From: Pomacea canaliculata
Lineage: Eukaryota > Mollusca > Gastropoda > Architaenioglossa > Ampullariidae
Length of the DNA stretch: 64,000 nt
NCBI RefSeq assembly: GCF_003073045.1
Contig: NC_037594.1
Span: 28,012,737-28,076,736, forward strand
Direction of reading: 5' to 3'
In this document: piece after piece, positions 35,891-54,948 of the stretch
How positions within the stretch are numbered: position 1 is the first letter of the stretch
Layout: each line of letters starts with the position of its first letter
Position numbers and translations under genes: made by a program
The notes under the pieces: model-generated
What the model saw: only the letters and a program-made list of their open reading frames with translations
Told to the model about the DNA's origin: nothing
Database searches by the model: none

Positions 35891-37563
35891 AAGGCTTAGG
35901 ATGAATCTCTCTCTCACACACACACAGAACTCGAGCACAGAAAAACCACGATTAATAATATAAGGTAGCCAGGTGAAAAAGTCAAGAATGTGGCTGAAAT
36001 CTGAGCCCGACAAACCTACGCTAAGATTTAAAAAAAAAAAAAAAAAAAAAAAAACCACACGATTTTCGTGCGATGGCACATTTTTCCGTGCACACAGAAA
36101 CTATCGCTTTTCACCTACGCATCACGAAAACGTGTTTTCTCCTGCCGTGCATACCCGCTTCACAGAGGCCTGCTGATTCTCAACAGTTTTCATGTGAAGC
36201 AGCGACGACGGGTGGACGTGTCCTTAAAGGTCAGGCGCTAGGAGGCCGACATAAAGAGAAATGCCTTCCCATCCACCCCACACACACACACCTCATCCAG
36301 CAAGAAAAAAAAAAAAAATTGTCGAAGAAGCAGCAGCAGCAGGAAATAGGCGGTGGGCTCCAAAATAAATGAATCGGATGCTGCGGCGGCCCACGCGCAG
36401 TCACGCACAGCCGATGCGCTCCATCGACCAGCCGCCAGACTTCACTTGTCTTCCGAGATGTCAATGTTAGGCTACGCACAGCAGCCATTGATTAATTGAA
36501 ATAGTTCGTTACGAGAAGAGCTTGCCCGCCTCTCACTTTTCTGTAGTCATACATTTGCACCTTTCGTCGACAGCTATAGAAATAAAACTCTGAGAGAGAG
36601 AGAGAGAGAAAAAAAAAAGTGCCGCACGCGCCATTTATCCTAAACTTACCTTCCACACTTTGATATTAAGAATATATTTTTTCTCACCGTTGGCAGTTAT
36701 CAATATTCTTTTACTAGGTCGGCATTATTTTTGCTGCGTCATGCTTTTGCCGGAGGGAATAGGAGATGTTTCAGAGAGAAGAAACTTTTTTTGCGAAGGA
36801 TGAGTGGAGATAACGTGATCGCGTTGGATGAAGAGAAAAGAAAATAAAACTTTCTTCAAGACTGCTGCTGACCCTGTGATGAGCACCGTGTCGTCTATTG
36901 ACTGGTGACAGTCACCTAGGTAGCGACAAACACACCGATGGTTCTTATGAACAAGGACAGAGGTTGCCCGCCAGAGAAAAGTTTCCGGTGAATTGTCTTT
37001 GTGACTTGCCTGTAGTATATGCCAAGGGAAAAATGTATTTATCTATATATACATATAGCATACCGTCTTTGTGTCTCAGAGAGCTTGCTGGCATTATGAT
37101 CAGGTGTCAGTCCTTGTTCTTGCACCAAAAACTCACATCTGAAAATCAAAGTATAGAAGGGTCTGCGGTCAGAAAACTGATAAACCTCAACTGTACCTAT
37201 ACTTTTACCTGTGTTTACTGGCCAGCAGTGTCCCCCTGTTGCCACCCCACACCTACGTTGCCATAATAAGTCTATACAAAGCACAGCCAGTCACAGGGGC
37301 TCTGTTTTATGGCCACAAACACCCACTTCAAGCAGGACATTAATGCCAGCACGGACCATATACTGTCGTAAAGGGAAGCTATTACTCCTGTTGTCACTGG
37401 CAACCGGTAATTAATACTTTGCCCATACGATGCAGAGAAGCTCCATGGCTTCGGTTAATATGGTAAGCAAAGAGGAATCTGTTAATAATCGGGTGTGCTA
37501 CCGGGTGATTAACTACTTATTTTATATAGTCGGCTCCCGAGTTACCTTTCCATGTGTGACCAA

Positions 37564-37690
37564 GGGTGTGTATGACATCAATCCGAGGTGTGACTAGGTG
37601 TGTATAATATCACATATAATTATCATATAATTTTTATGAAAAGGTGTGTATAATATCAATCCGCGGTGTGACTTAGTGCGTGTATTCTCA
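37564..37690 (+). repeat. Imperfect direct repeats with GGTGTGTATAATATCAATCC core
   Basis: Copies begin near 37564, 37595 and 37642. The first and third also share the following GGTGTGACT. Spacing is irregular (31 and 47 bp), so this is a degenerate cluster. Confidence 0.55.
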
Positions 37691-38034
37691 GACTGGTTGT
37701 TTACAGTTGTGTAGATGACCGATTTAATTTTCTAGCAGATTCTGATCATAAACTAGCCCAGAAATAATAAAAAACAAATCCTTCCTCACCCTCTACTGCC
37801 AGTAGAGTCATCATTATTGTCTTGCGGCCAATGCTCGTGACCGGCACCTAAAGACACCATGACACGAGTGGCGCGCAAACTGCACGTGCGGTCGGCCACG
37901 GAGGTCACTCAGCCGTGACCCCAGCCTGCACCCAGCCTCTGGCTGCGAGCAAAGCCCGGAATTCGCTGATGTACGCACATCGCCACGGTCGAGTGGGAGT
38001 GTAGGCTATCGATCTGTACGCCGACCTCGCCGCT

Positions 38035-38050
38035 GTAAACAATGTAAACA
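38035..38050 (+). promoter_or_regulatory. Tandem forkhead-type motifs in a GC-rich block
   Basis: GTAAACA occurs twice, nine bases apart (38035-38041 and 38044-38050). It lies within a GC-richer stretch (37.86-38.06 kb) that also contains a CACGTG-like string. GTAAACA is the classic forkhead (FOX) core. No gene start could be assigned to it. Confidence 0.35.
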
Positions 38051-39033
38051 ATGGCCGCTCGGCCTGACTGGCACCGTGCCAAGTGGTCTCAGCGTGTGTC
38101 GGTGTGTCGGTGTGTGTGTGTGAGGTGTGGTATCGATGGAAGGTTCAAGGACGAGGGCTGGGTGCATCCGTCGGTAAAGGTCCTGATGCAGGCATCCTTC
38201 TTCCCACCCCGCCACTCCTTCTGACCATTCTTATCTTCTGGGCAACGCGGAGCCGGGGACTTGCCGGATCTTTGGCTATTCCGGGTGGTTTGCTGCGTGT
38301 GCAGATTCTGGTGTTGGTGACGCAATACATGAGGCTGGGGAGTGCACAAGGATGTTCATATCCTGTGGTTGGAGATGTTTACTATCACTTCCCGTGCAGT
38401 CGTGGTGAGCACGGCGAGGTACAGGACCTCGTAGAAGCAGGTCACGTGTTGTGATTAGAAGGTAGAAAGTGAACATAGCATTAATCTTCGTGTTCCAAAC
38501 ACATCCACGCACATATACATTTATATATATATATGTTCACACACAATTGAATATTGATGGTGATTCAGTGTGTGAGGAACAAACACACAAAACCTGAACA
38601 GCGGAGAGATCCAAACAATCAGGAAGCATATCAAATATCTTGCCTTCCTCTACTTCCTGAGGAAAGAGTTAAATAAACGATGTGGAGAAACCATCCAGTG
38701 CCTTTCCACATCTGTTATGTGGCCTTGCCTGCAGCAATGTGGAGCCCAGCCTCACATATTTCACGTAGTCTTGTGTTCTTAGAGTTGTGTGAATTTGTCA
38801 TGTGATTGTTAATGCAATTATCATACGAGTGTTCATGCGTGTATAGAGGTAGGTGTGTGTGTGCGGAACACAAGAAAGATATCATGGCGATGGTAAAAAA
38901 AAATCCTATATTTTTCTTTTATAAAACGCACAACCATGGATGTGTGCAAGTGGATTGCAGTCTGTCTGCCAAGACCAACGCTTAGCCTCTTGAAAAGTTC
39001 TCCGCTGTTAGTCTCGGCGAGCCTAAACCATGA

Positions 39034-39200
39034 ATGTGACTAAACCGGAAGCTGTGTAGTCTCATGCCTCGTCTTAGTAGTTAATCTGAAATGTGACTAA
39101 ACCGGAAGCTTTGTAGTCTCATGCCTCGTTTTAGTAGTTAATCTGAAATGTGACTAAATCGGAAGCTTTGTACACACCAGCCTCGGTTTAGTAGTTAAGT
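39034..39200 (+). repeat. 57-bp tandem repeat, three copies
   Basis: Units start at 39034, 39091 and 39148, each opening ATGTGACTAAACCGGAAGCT (one change in the third). They share the end TAGTAGTTAATCTGAA, except that the last copy diverges. The first two copies are almost identical, which implies recent duplication. Confidence 0.9.
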
Positions 39201-41301
39201 GGTAAAAAAATCGCCTGCCAGCAGTCCAGTGATACAAGTCCGTGGCACAGCTTTGAGGGTGGCCTTGTCATCCTCTACACGTGCCGTAAGTGAAATAGAT
39301 AACGGGAACCACTGAGGCTGACACAAGGCAGAAATCGATGGCAGTGTTGATGATGGCCTCGTCATGTCTGGCGCACTTCCAGCTGTCGACCGCATGAAGC
39401 TCCTTGTGAAAACAATAAAACCGCTCACACCGCTAAACAGAAAAGGGTTATACAGAGAGAGAATTTTCAGTTACTAGACTTGCTCAACTTTTTCGAAACA
39501 AAAAAAAAAAAAAAAAAAAAACAACAAACCTACGTACTGCAAAGTACATAATTAATTTAGTTACTAATTTTTTAAATTACTATTTTGTTTTCTATGACTT
39601 AAATTTGAAAAAGGTACATGAAAAATGTGATTAAAAAAAATTGCATTGATTACAGGTCAGTTTATGTTTTGTTTCACGGCACATCAATTAAAAACTATTC
39701 TCTTGAAACTAGTGTCGGCTTTGCTGTTGGCATATATTCAAACGCGCGTATGTGAGCGTGTGTGCATGTTCGTGTCTCCCTCAAGTTTTTTCGTATTCCT
39801 TTTCCTCCTCTTTATCTGCGCCTGTCACGTTCCGACTCCAAGATTTAAATTATCAATCGATGACTTAAGGAAGATAGTGACCTCCACGGTGTCTGTCGCC
39901 AGACAAAGAGATAGTTTTCAAAGACTCATCCTTCACCTGACCGACATGTGATGTTGATGTGGATTTGTTCGCCAGCTTTTGCTGCCACTTCATTATGCAT
40001 GAACGAGACTTTAGACAAAAAAAATGGGGATCACGATTTCGGAAGAAAGCATGCTTAACGGTTGTAACAGGATTCAGCTTAATTGCGAATTCCCATGCAC
40101 GGGGTGAAATCCTGCATTTGTTGCGAATGTGGCTAGAAAGAAAAAATCATATCTTGGGGAGCGTCTGACGGTGGAGTCGTAAACATGGCGGTGGACTTGG
40201 GAGGGTCTGGTTTATGTTATGTTTGTTCACATCGGGGCAAGCACACGATTGTGCACGGCTTGCGCTCGTTGAGACTAAACAGTGCTCCTTTGGTTAAATT
40301 CATAATCAAGAAATGGTCTGATGGATATGGGCAGCTTGATGAATGTTTAGAAAATACACACACACACCACGTACACGCACACAAACACACGTGTCACGCG
40401 CGCGCTAAACCATAGTTATACACGGATATGCCTCGAGGTGTACGCCTGGATCTGCGAGGGGAAAAGAAAATAGTTTTCATTGAAGGGAAGAGCAAAGAAG
40501 AAAAGAAAGAGGGTCGGATGCTGGAAGGAAGCACGCACAAACAAGCTCACAAATATCTGTCATCCATCGATGGGTACATAGGAAACTTTTTCTGTATTCG
40601 TTGTAACATTCTATCTCCTCTATATCTCTGTTTTTAAGTTTTTGTGATTGTTTTGCTGTTCTTGTTGTTGTTTACGCCACATAACGCCTTAAGCGCAAAA
40701 TCAACTCAATAATGTCAACAAATGAAGAGAAAGATTCTAAGAGAAAATACTTCAAGAAACAAAACAGAAACAGAAAGTGATGATGAGGATGGAGATATGA
40801 GAGAGAAGGGGAGGGACATGAATAGCGATGCCAGGAAAGCAACATATAAGAGATATTTCGAGAGTTGTTATGCAACCAAAAATGTTCCTGTGACACTTGA
40901 AACCTTAGGTATTGATCAGGCTTCGTTTATTGTTAATATTATTTTTTAATTAAAGAATGTTGTCCTTTTAGTGTGAAGATCAATGCTTCCTCCATGCTCG
41001 CGATGACAACGGCTTCTGATGGTCGCCTGACTCTTCTTGAAACCGCCTGCGGGAGACAGCACCATGGTGTATCAATATTAATATTAATAAACACGTGTGA
41101 ATGCACTCTCTCTGTCTCTTTCTTTCTTTCTTCGTCCTCCTTCCCCTCTCTCTCTCTCTGGTTACCTGAGAATTTGCATGAAAGAGGCGTTAATATCGCT
41201 TAGACCAGAAAAACAACAACCAAAAATCGCACAAGGGATCAACGCTCATGATTTGCAATTATCAACATTAAAAACCGAATAAATCACATCGTCTCCAGGA
41301 C

Positions 41302-41970
41302 ATGAGGCGCAACCAAAAAACAATTATTACTCACATTGCCTCTCATTTTCTGGTTCCTCTGGCTCAGCCATCGTCATTAATTTACATTAATTTGCATCCC
41401 ACTCTTATGGCTCCCCATCCAGCCGATGCCGAGAATTCGAAGCCCTTTTGCCGCGGACTCAGGAGGCCAGTGTTTTTATTCTACATGCCGCTGAATGTTC
41501 GCACGGATTTCTGCTTTGCTGAGCAGTCGAGCAAAGGTCCGGAAACAGAAATTCCATTAAACGTGAACATGGGAAGAGCTTGCTGTTGTGTTTCTTTGGA
41601 ACTTCCCAGTGTCCCTAGACCAGTGGCTCGAGAAGTAATCACAGGAACGAGAGCTATAATCACACCATGCAGGTCCCCAGCCGAGAACAAACTCTCGGCA
41701 TTCATCGACCAACGGAAACTCTTTAGTGAAATGGATAGGAATAGGAATAGGAATACTCTCTCGCCATCTCCTGCCCACTCATCCCATCTACCAAACTCCC
41801 TCTGTTGTTTATGTTGGGACTTATTTCATTTTAGTAGCACATGTTCAATTTTGGGGGATACTTTTTTGAAGACTAAGGTGATAGGTAATTTTTATCACTT
41901 GGATACCTCTGTCAGGGGAGTAGAAAACAGGAGAGCTAGGAGAACGCACGGTTCCTCAAAAAGATACTGA
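41302..41970 (+). CDS. Long open frame, hypothetical (222 codons)
   Basis: This is the longest ATG-started open frame in the window that is not explained by a repeat array. The predicted product is Pro/Ser/Arg-rich, with no recognisable domain, signal peptide or membrane segment and no family I know. Its 3' part continues close to a dispersed repeat (41974-42055), and nothing that looks like a core promoter is obvious. It may be a chance frame or part of a transposon-derived transcript. I list it so that it can be tested, not because coding is shown. Confidence 0.12.
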   Translation: MRRNQKTIITHIASHFLVPLAQPSSLIYINLHPTLMAPHPADAENSKPFCRGLRRPVFLFYMPLNVRTDFCFAEQSSKGPETEIPLNVNMGRACCCVSLELPSVPRPVAREVITGTRAIITPCRSPAENKLSAFIDQRKLFSEMDRNRNRNTLSPSPAHSSHLPNSLCCLCWDLFHFSSTCSILGDTFLKTKVIGNFYHLDTSVRGVENRRARRTHGSSKRY

Positions 41971-42212
41971 GTAGGTAAGAATATGAATTTCGTTCACCGT
42001 CAACATGGAGTTTACCCTTCTCCCTCCCAAAGCCGAGAATCTTCCTAACCCACTGTTCTTTTTGTGACCACGTCTGCAATATCCTTGGGGAGGATGAGAA
42101 AATAATGGCTGTCAAACCTTCCTCGTCCATTTCCATTTTAGACTACACAGAGCGGTGCTGATGACCACCGACATGACTCCGCCACTCTTTTCAAACGTGA
42201 CGGTTACAGTGT

Positions 42213-42271
42213 TGTTTTTTGTTTTGTTTGTTTGTTGTTTTGTTTTGTTTGTTTGTTTGTTTGTTGTTGGT

Positions 42272-42303
<32 letters not shown>

Positions 42304-42400
42304 GGTTTTTGTTTTTGGTTTTTTTTTTTGTTTTTTTTTTTTGCTTTTTGTTTTTGTTTTGTTTTGGGTTTTTTTTTGGTTTTTTGGGGGTTTTTTTTGC
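42213..42400 (+). repeat. T/G-rich simple array (TTTTG/TTTG)n
   Basis: About 190 bases almost entirely of T and G on the + strand, ending in GGGGGTTTTTTTTG. Several overlapping Phe-rich open frames arise from it and are not genes. Confidence 0.85.
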
Positions 42401-44054
42401 ACCAGTTCTTGACTCTTACTTCACCACGCTCAGTCTTTCATTAAAAAACACTTTGTGATGTGACCTGACCTCACTGTTATAGCACCACAAAGAGTTCTAC
42501 CACCAATACCTTGGACACTGTGGTCTGAGACTGGTCTGACATGGTGTGTGTGTACTGGTACCCGATATTAGGCCTATCCTAGGCTATCAAACAATCTGGG
42601 ACCGTGACTTTGCAGCTTTGATCATGAAGATCGCAGATAGAACTACACCCAGGTGCACTTCTAGGTCTGGCTGCCTTAAAAAGTCTCTCTTTTCATGCAA
42701 GGTGCACTTCAAGGGCAGCAACAGCGGTCTGAACATCCTGAAAGCCCCGATGGTTATTCTAACCTCTACTTCAGCTGTAAGTGTCATTACTGATAACGAG
42801 TTTGCTTCAATAATTTTTGCCAACCACGTCTTTCTATGCGTTTATCTGCTTAGTTTTTAAAGTAAAGAAAAATTAAAGATAAAATAAATAGTGCAGTGAG
42901 ATAAGAAAGTGCAAAAGAAGTCTTAAAATCTGACCTTTCTCACACACACAAAAATCATCAACAAGCTGTGCTGTAAAAGAACATCAAGACCCGACGAAGG
43001 AAGGAAGAGAACAGTCAGACTGGCGCTACCCGAACGATAGCAGACCGGAGCGGAGACCCAAACATTGGAACGGATTGATTGATACCATCACAGGCAGTGC
43101 AGCAACAATCGACAGTCAAAGAAGAAAAAAAAGAAGAGCTCAGACATTCATGATGATAAACGGTTGGCCATTGTCAGTGAGGCTGAGCTGGTCGTTCCAC
43201 GGACATCTAAAGCCAGCGATACCCTCAAAGCCAGTGACACACCCGGTCCTGCCGTCTCCCTGTCTCATCACGAGAGTCGGAAAGTGCAGAGCAGACCCTG
43301 CTAAAAGCAGATATCGCCTATCAAACATCTCACAGGGAGGAAGTTTATGCGCATTTGTATCAATGGACACAGAGTTTCAGTAAAAGAAAAAGAAAAATCA
43401 AGAAACGGTAAAAGCCTATGCAGTAGTTTGGGTTTTTTGTTATCTCCTCTCTCTCTCCCCTCACTCCCATTCGGCGCCATGCTCCTCATTTCAGGAATAA
43501 GGCCTGAAAGAAGGAAGGGGAAAGTGTATACTCGATCCAATTCTGTCGAGTTTATTTGTCCAACAGCGGCGGAGATCGGAGGAGGGTCAGATCGATCTCA
43601 GTCCCGATGTCCAACTCTCTGGCCACCAGTCGAGTATGAATATTGTTAAAATCGTCTACAAAATAATGAAACCCGCGTCTTGTTTCTCGGGTGATCCATC
43701 TTGTGTTCATAAAGGCATTACATTATATGAATTCAAAGAATTAATGGAAGAAATGGCAGGGGTGGGGAAGATCGTAAGGGAGGGGAGAAAAATAGGGAAG
43801 AAGTAGACTTAAAAAAAATTATTTTATTCGATATGACAAGCCCCCTTTAAAAAGAAGAGGGTATAGACATATAATAAGGAGAACATATCATCAAGGGATA
43901 TGTCTACTTTCTCTCTACTATACTGTACAGTTCAGAGTTTACGTCGATATAATTGTCTTCATAGTATCGTCGCTATAGAGTTCAGTGCGAAAGATAAAGA
44001 TGGAAACGAGAAGAATGCAAAATTCTTAATTGGCGGAATTGGATAAGCAAATTT

Positions 44055-44662
44055 CAGTCAATCAATCAGTCGTATCTGTGCCGTCTGGCACTTGAGGGGA
44101 CAAGAAGGGACCGCCATCTAGTTCTGTCGACTGCTGTTCTGGGGGCTGTTTCGAGCGATAGACATCATGTTTCTTTGGACCTCCCTCTGTTCCTCTTTCC
44201 TGTCGTCCAATGTGTCTGTCGCAGGGCTATTTGGGGATGGAGTCTGGAGGCATGCGGCACACGTGACCTAGCTATCGCCTGCGTCGCAGTTACATTCCTT
44301 CTGCCAAGGTGCACGTCCCTGAACTGTCCCCCAGCTCTGCTTTCCAGATGGTGTTGGGTCAGAAGATTTTTTTTTTTTTGCGCTGCAAACAGTCTGGAAC
44401 ACTTCTAGCTTTTTCTCGATAAGGCTGTGGTCTTCCAGCACTCTGACCCATACAGGAGAATACAATAAAGACGTTGCTTTTGAAAATCATGATCTTTGTG
44501 TGGATGCTGAGGCCAGTGGAGGCATTGCAAAATCATTGCAAATGATGGGCATTGCAAAATCTGGTTGTTTGTGCTGATCCTGGTGTTGATTTCTTGTACA
44601 GTCACTATTAGCTGTCACCTAGCTGCCCAAATACACAAATTCGTTTGCGTCCAATATTGAAT
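44055..44662 (-). mobile_element. Degenerate RTE-like LINE 3' fragment
   Basis: Minus-strand translation shows the C-terminal part of an RTE/BovB-like reverse transcriptase: ANEFVYLGS then a stop then VT (near 44620-44655), then a block ending LLYGSECWKTTALSRKS (about 44408-44458). Further on, in other frames, comes a tail with PPDSIPK/RQERGTEGGPKKH-like strings (about 44120-44230) and a Trp-Arg-Ser-Leu-type end near 44075. Stops, frameshifts and an inserted run (A on the minus strand, T on the + strand at about 44369-44380) break the frame. The copy is 5'-truncated and dead. It lies about 600 bp upstream of HSPA13, in opposite orientation. Confidence 0.75.
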
Positions 44663-45261
44663 AATAAATGTTCAGCTGTACGTACTCAATTGACTTAATT
44701 AAGTCTCTGTCTCGTTTCATATATGTATCTATGGTACAAGGAGAAAGCGTGGAGAACAAGGGCAGTGTGGGTCTCTCAGACACAGTTCGCCATCAGAAGG
44801 ACGGAAAGTGTTCGCAAGTACATCATAATTCAAGGTCTTTGGTGTCAGATCGCTGGAATAGGTTTCCGGGCTGTTAGAAACAGAAATTATTAAAGGGACA
44901 TAGCACTTGTAACAGGCAATGGTTTAGAAGAGTTTTTTCCCCTTGAAACGTCTCGTTCCTCTTAAACACATCAAAAATGATATATATATATTGCCCAGCT
45001 ATTCTTTCTCGTTATTTATTCATATCAAAATAATCTGTATTTTATATTTTAAGTCAGAATTTCACGTTAGAAAAATATTAACCACAGGTATGCACAATAA
45101 TATATTGTTTTTATGACAGTCACTGAGAGTTTTAAGTGTAAGTGCTCTCCCTTCTCTAGAAACCGGAACTCGCTAACAACACGTTGACTAAATAACTTAG
45201 GAGCATATGCTAGAGGGAATTCGCTCCGGCTGGATGAAAAAGAGAACTACCAGCCTCAGAA
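44663..45261 (+). promoter_or_regulatory. 5' flank and putative promoter of HSPA13
   Basis: This is the only non-repeat DNA between the RTE relic and the HSPA13 start codon. It is AT-rich, with a TA microsatellite near 44982-44991. A TTCTCTAGAA string at about 45154-45163 only loosely resembles a heat-shock element (arms spaced by four rather than two), so heat-shock control is not supported. No TATA or CpG-rich core is obvious. Confidence 0.3.
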
Positions 45262-52631
<7,370 letters not shown>

Positions 52632-54508
52632 TCTTAGTGTGAAAACACTGTATAAAAGGGTATCTGATGTTTAGAATTCTCCATCTTTTGAACAGATTTG
52701 TTTTTCTACTGGTATAAATAACTACTTTTCAGAGTTGCTAAGCTATCAAAACTATCAAATTCTCCTTGTCCTTACACATTTCAATTGTAATTCAATTGCA
52801 AATTTGTTTTCAAATGCCTAGGTTAAGTTCATTATAAAATATTGATTTACAGGAAAAAAAAGTCAACAAATAACTATTCCCTGAAAAGATACATCATTTG
52901 GATCACCGAAATTCTCACTTGCAGCTTCTTGAAGTCAATACCACATTTCCTGAAATATTTGTTAAGTGGGTTTTCTATTATAGTAATACCACATTAGTTT
53001 TGGGTCGAAGATCTTGAATTAGTTGTACCCTTATGTCAGAATTCATGTGATTCTCTAAAAGAAAAATTATTCATAAATACACATCGGTTCTTTCAATGTT
53101 TCCTTGATGTGACAGTACCCTTGAGCTTCTTTTCAAACTGGATATTGTGAATGAGAGAGAATGTGTGTTTGTATGTGTGGTTGGATGCATGGGTGTTTGG
53201 GGGTGTATGGTGTATGTTTCACCACATCTCTTTTTAAGAATGTTCTCTTTACAGGAAAAGCACCTTCGCAGTAAGCCACATTCATTTATGACAGTGTAAG
53301 TTTTTCAAAGCACAAACAGACTCGAGTGGTGTATATTTAATTAGCATGACATGCTCCCTTTTATATAATGTGTACATTCCTGGTAAATTATTGTTGAAAT
53401 CTTAACTGCCTTGATGTTACACTGTGATGGATTGGTCTCATGTTCTCACTTTACTGTGATGGAAACTATGGTAAAAGAAAATAAAAAGACACTTCAAATT
53501 TAGCATTGTTGGGATTTGGAAAAATAATACATTTATGATTTTCAAATGCAGATGATAGTATTTTTTCAAGAAAAGGCCCATAATGTATTGTACCCATATT
53601 TATCATACATAAAAATGAAGCAGTAAAGCATTATTCTGTGCTTTCGTTAATTACTGTCATAGCATATAGGGACTGTTGAAGCATGAATGCTTAAAAAAAT
53701 ATCACAGAAAAATTACTTTCTTGTATTTTGAGATTGTAATAAGAGTGAATTGTTTCCTAGTACCAATGTTCAAGACGCTATTTTTAGGAACAATGTTATT
53801 CATGTTACTCAATTCCAAACAGTTGTAGTAAAATTTATAAATGTAAGTCTGAAGCATGCATCATGGACATAAGCCAACCAACTTAATTTTCATCAATGCC
53901 ACTTGCCTTTGTCTTTGTGCCATATTTATCATCACATGACCTAAATAACTGAATTAAGTGTTAAAAAAAAAGGATTTATGATGGTTTTATACAAAAGTGA
54001 AAACACAGGTGTGCTCCACACTTGTACTTACATTCATAAATGCTCACATAAATATAAAATCAAGCACGTTATTCCCACAGAAATAAGTGGTCAGTTTTTT
54101 TTGTTTTTTGTTTGGTTTTTTTTTTATCTGCTGATTGGTTATGGGAATTTTATAAATGGTAAAGCTAGTTCATGACAATTATTAAATATTTAACTTTAAA
54201 GGTATGAACGCAAAGTGAGTCTTCTTTCAGCATTGTTGTAAATGAATAAAGTGAGAACTTTAAACTTACGTTATAATTATATCTTACAAAAGGAGACACA
54301 TGCTTCCAAGACTTTGACATCAATATAAAGCATAAAATTAAAGAGATGGAAATACTATTAAAATACTAGCAGTAATAGTAAGAACTGATTATTCTTTGCC
54401 GAGGGATCGCGGTCTACTTAACGCCCCCTCTTAATTAAATTCATTTGATAGTCTAGGTCTGAGTTTTAAGCACATAACAATATAAATACAATATTTACTG
54501 TCTGCAAG
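52632..54508 (+). other. HSPA13 3'-UTR and downstream flank
   Basis: The sequence is AT-rich with no open frame of note. A candidate AATAAA poly(A) signal lies at 53480-53485; others occur, so the transcript end is not fixed. A short T/G array is at about 54096-54125. Confidence 0.45.
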
Positions 54509-54905
54509 GTTGAGCGTTGAGCAAGACTCGATGTTGAAGCGAGGCATACTAACAGAATGTACTGAACCTTACAAGAAAAAAATTACAAAGTTAAATTTAA
54601 CAGTTGAGAAACAAATGAAACTTTTAGGTTCAAATTATTATATCTTGCAACTTGCAAGTGATGTGGATAGTGGACTATTTTCGTTTGATATCCCTGCGCG
54701 AGTAGGGATGATCGTCTGCTAAAGAGTAAATACACGTCAAAATAACATGAAAAATCTAAACACATACAACTCGCGCTTTATTATTAGTTTTGATTTAGAA
54801 AAATACCACGAAAATGTCTGCTAATCCATTCAGCTACACTAGAAGATCCATAGTTTATACGCTTGAGCATACCTCGCTTCGACGTCGAATCTCGCTCAGC
54901 GCTTT
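54509..54905. repeat. Inverted repeat with about 38-bp arms and about 315-bp spacer
   Basis: The left arm (about 54510-54550, containing AGACTCGATGTTGAAGCGAGG) matches in reverse complement the right arm (about 54865-54905, CCTCGCTTCGACGTCGAATC). There are about seven mismatches, mostly G-A/C-T changes as expected from CpG decay. The right arm continues outward into GCGCTTTATCGCGCTACACC, which on the minus strand looks like a tRNA-like head. Two SINE fragments facing each other, or one fold-back element, would both fit. Confidence 0.6.
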
Positions 54906-54938
54906 ATCGCGCTACACCGGAGCATAATCCCATGTGAG

Positions 54939-54948
54939 GTCACGTGAC
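54939..54948. promoter_or_regulatory. GTCACGTGAC palindrome (CLEAR/E-box type)
   Basis: A perfect 10-bp palindrome matching the TFEB/MITF/USF consensus, identical to the one at 9552-9561. It lies just outside the right arm of the inverted repeat. The DNA after it (to about 55.2 kb) is less AT-rich than its surroundings, but no gene start is recognised. Confidence 0.3.

Larger units (their letters stand above)
33177..44054. other. Intergenic DNA, no gene firmly supported
   Basis: Contents are a tRNA-like SINE candidate (33935-34140), a strong hairpin (34359-34397), a SINE-like element (35686-35890), an A-run (36029-36053), a GA microsatellite (about 36590-36609), imperfect direct repeats (37564-37690), a GC-rich block with tandem forkhead motifs (37.86-38.06 kb), a 57-bp tandem repeat (39034-39200), an A-run (about 39499-39521), one long open frame without a domain (41302-41970) and a T/G array (42213-42400). 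Confidence 0.45.

Noticed and set aside
40185..40415. 76-codon frame with a good ATG context (starts MAVDLGG)
   Set aside because: It runs into a CA microsatellite giving a His/Thr tail; no family is recognised and no exon partner found.
45154..45163. Heat-shock element before HSPA13
   Set aside because: TTCTCTAGAA has a four-base spacer instead of two, and no further GAA/TTC units in register.
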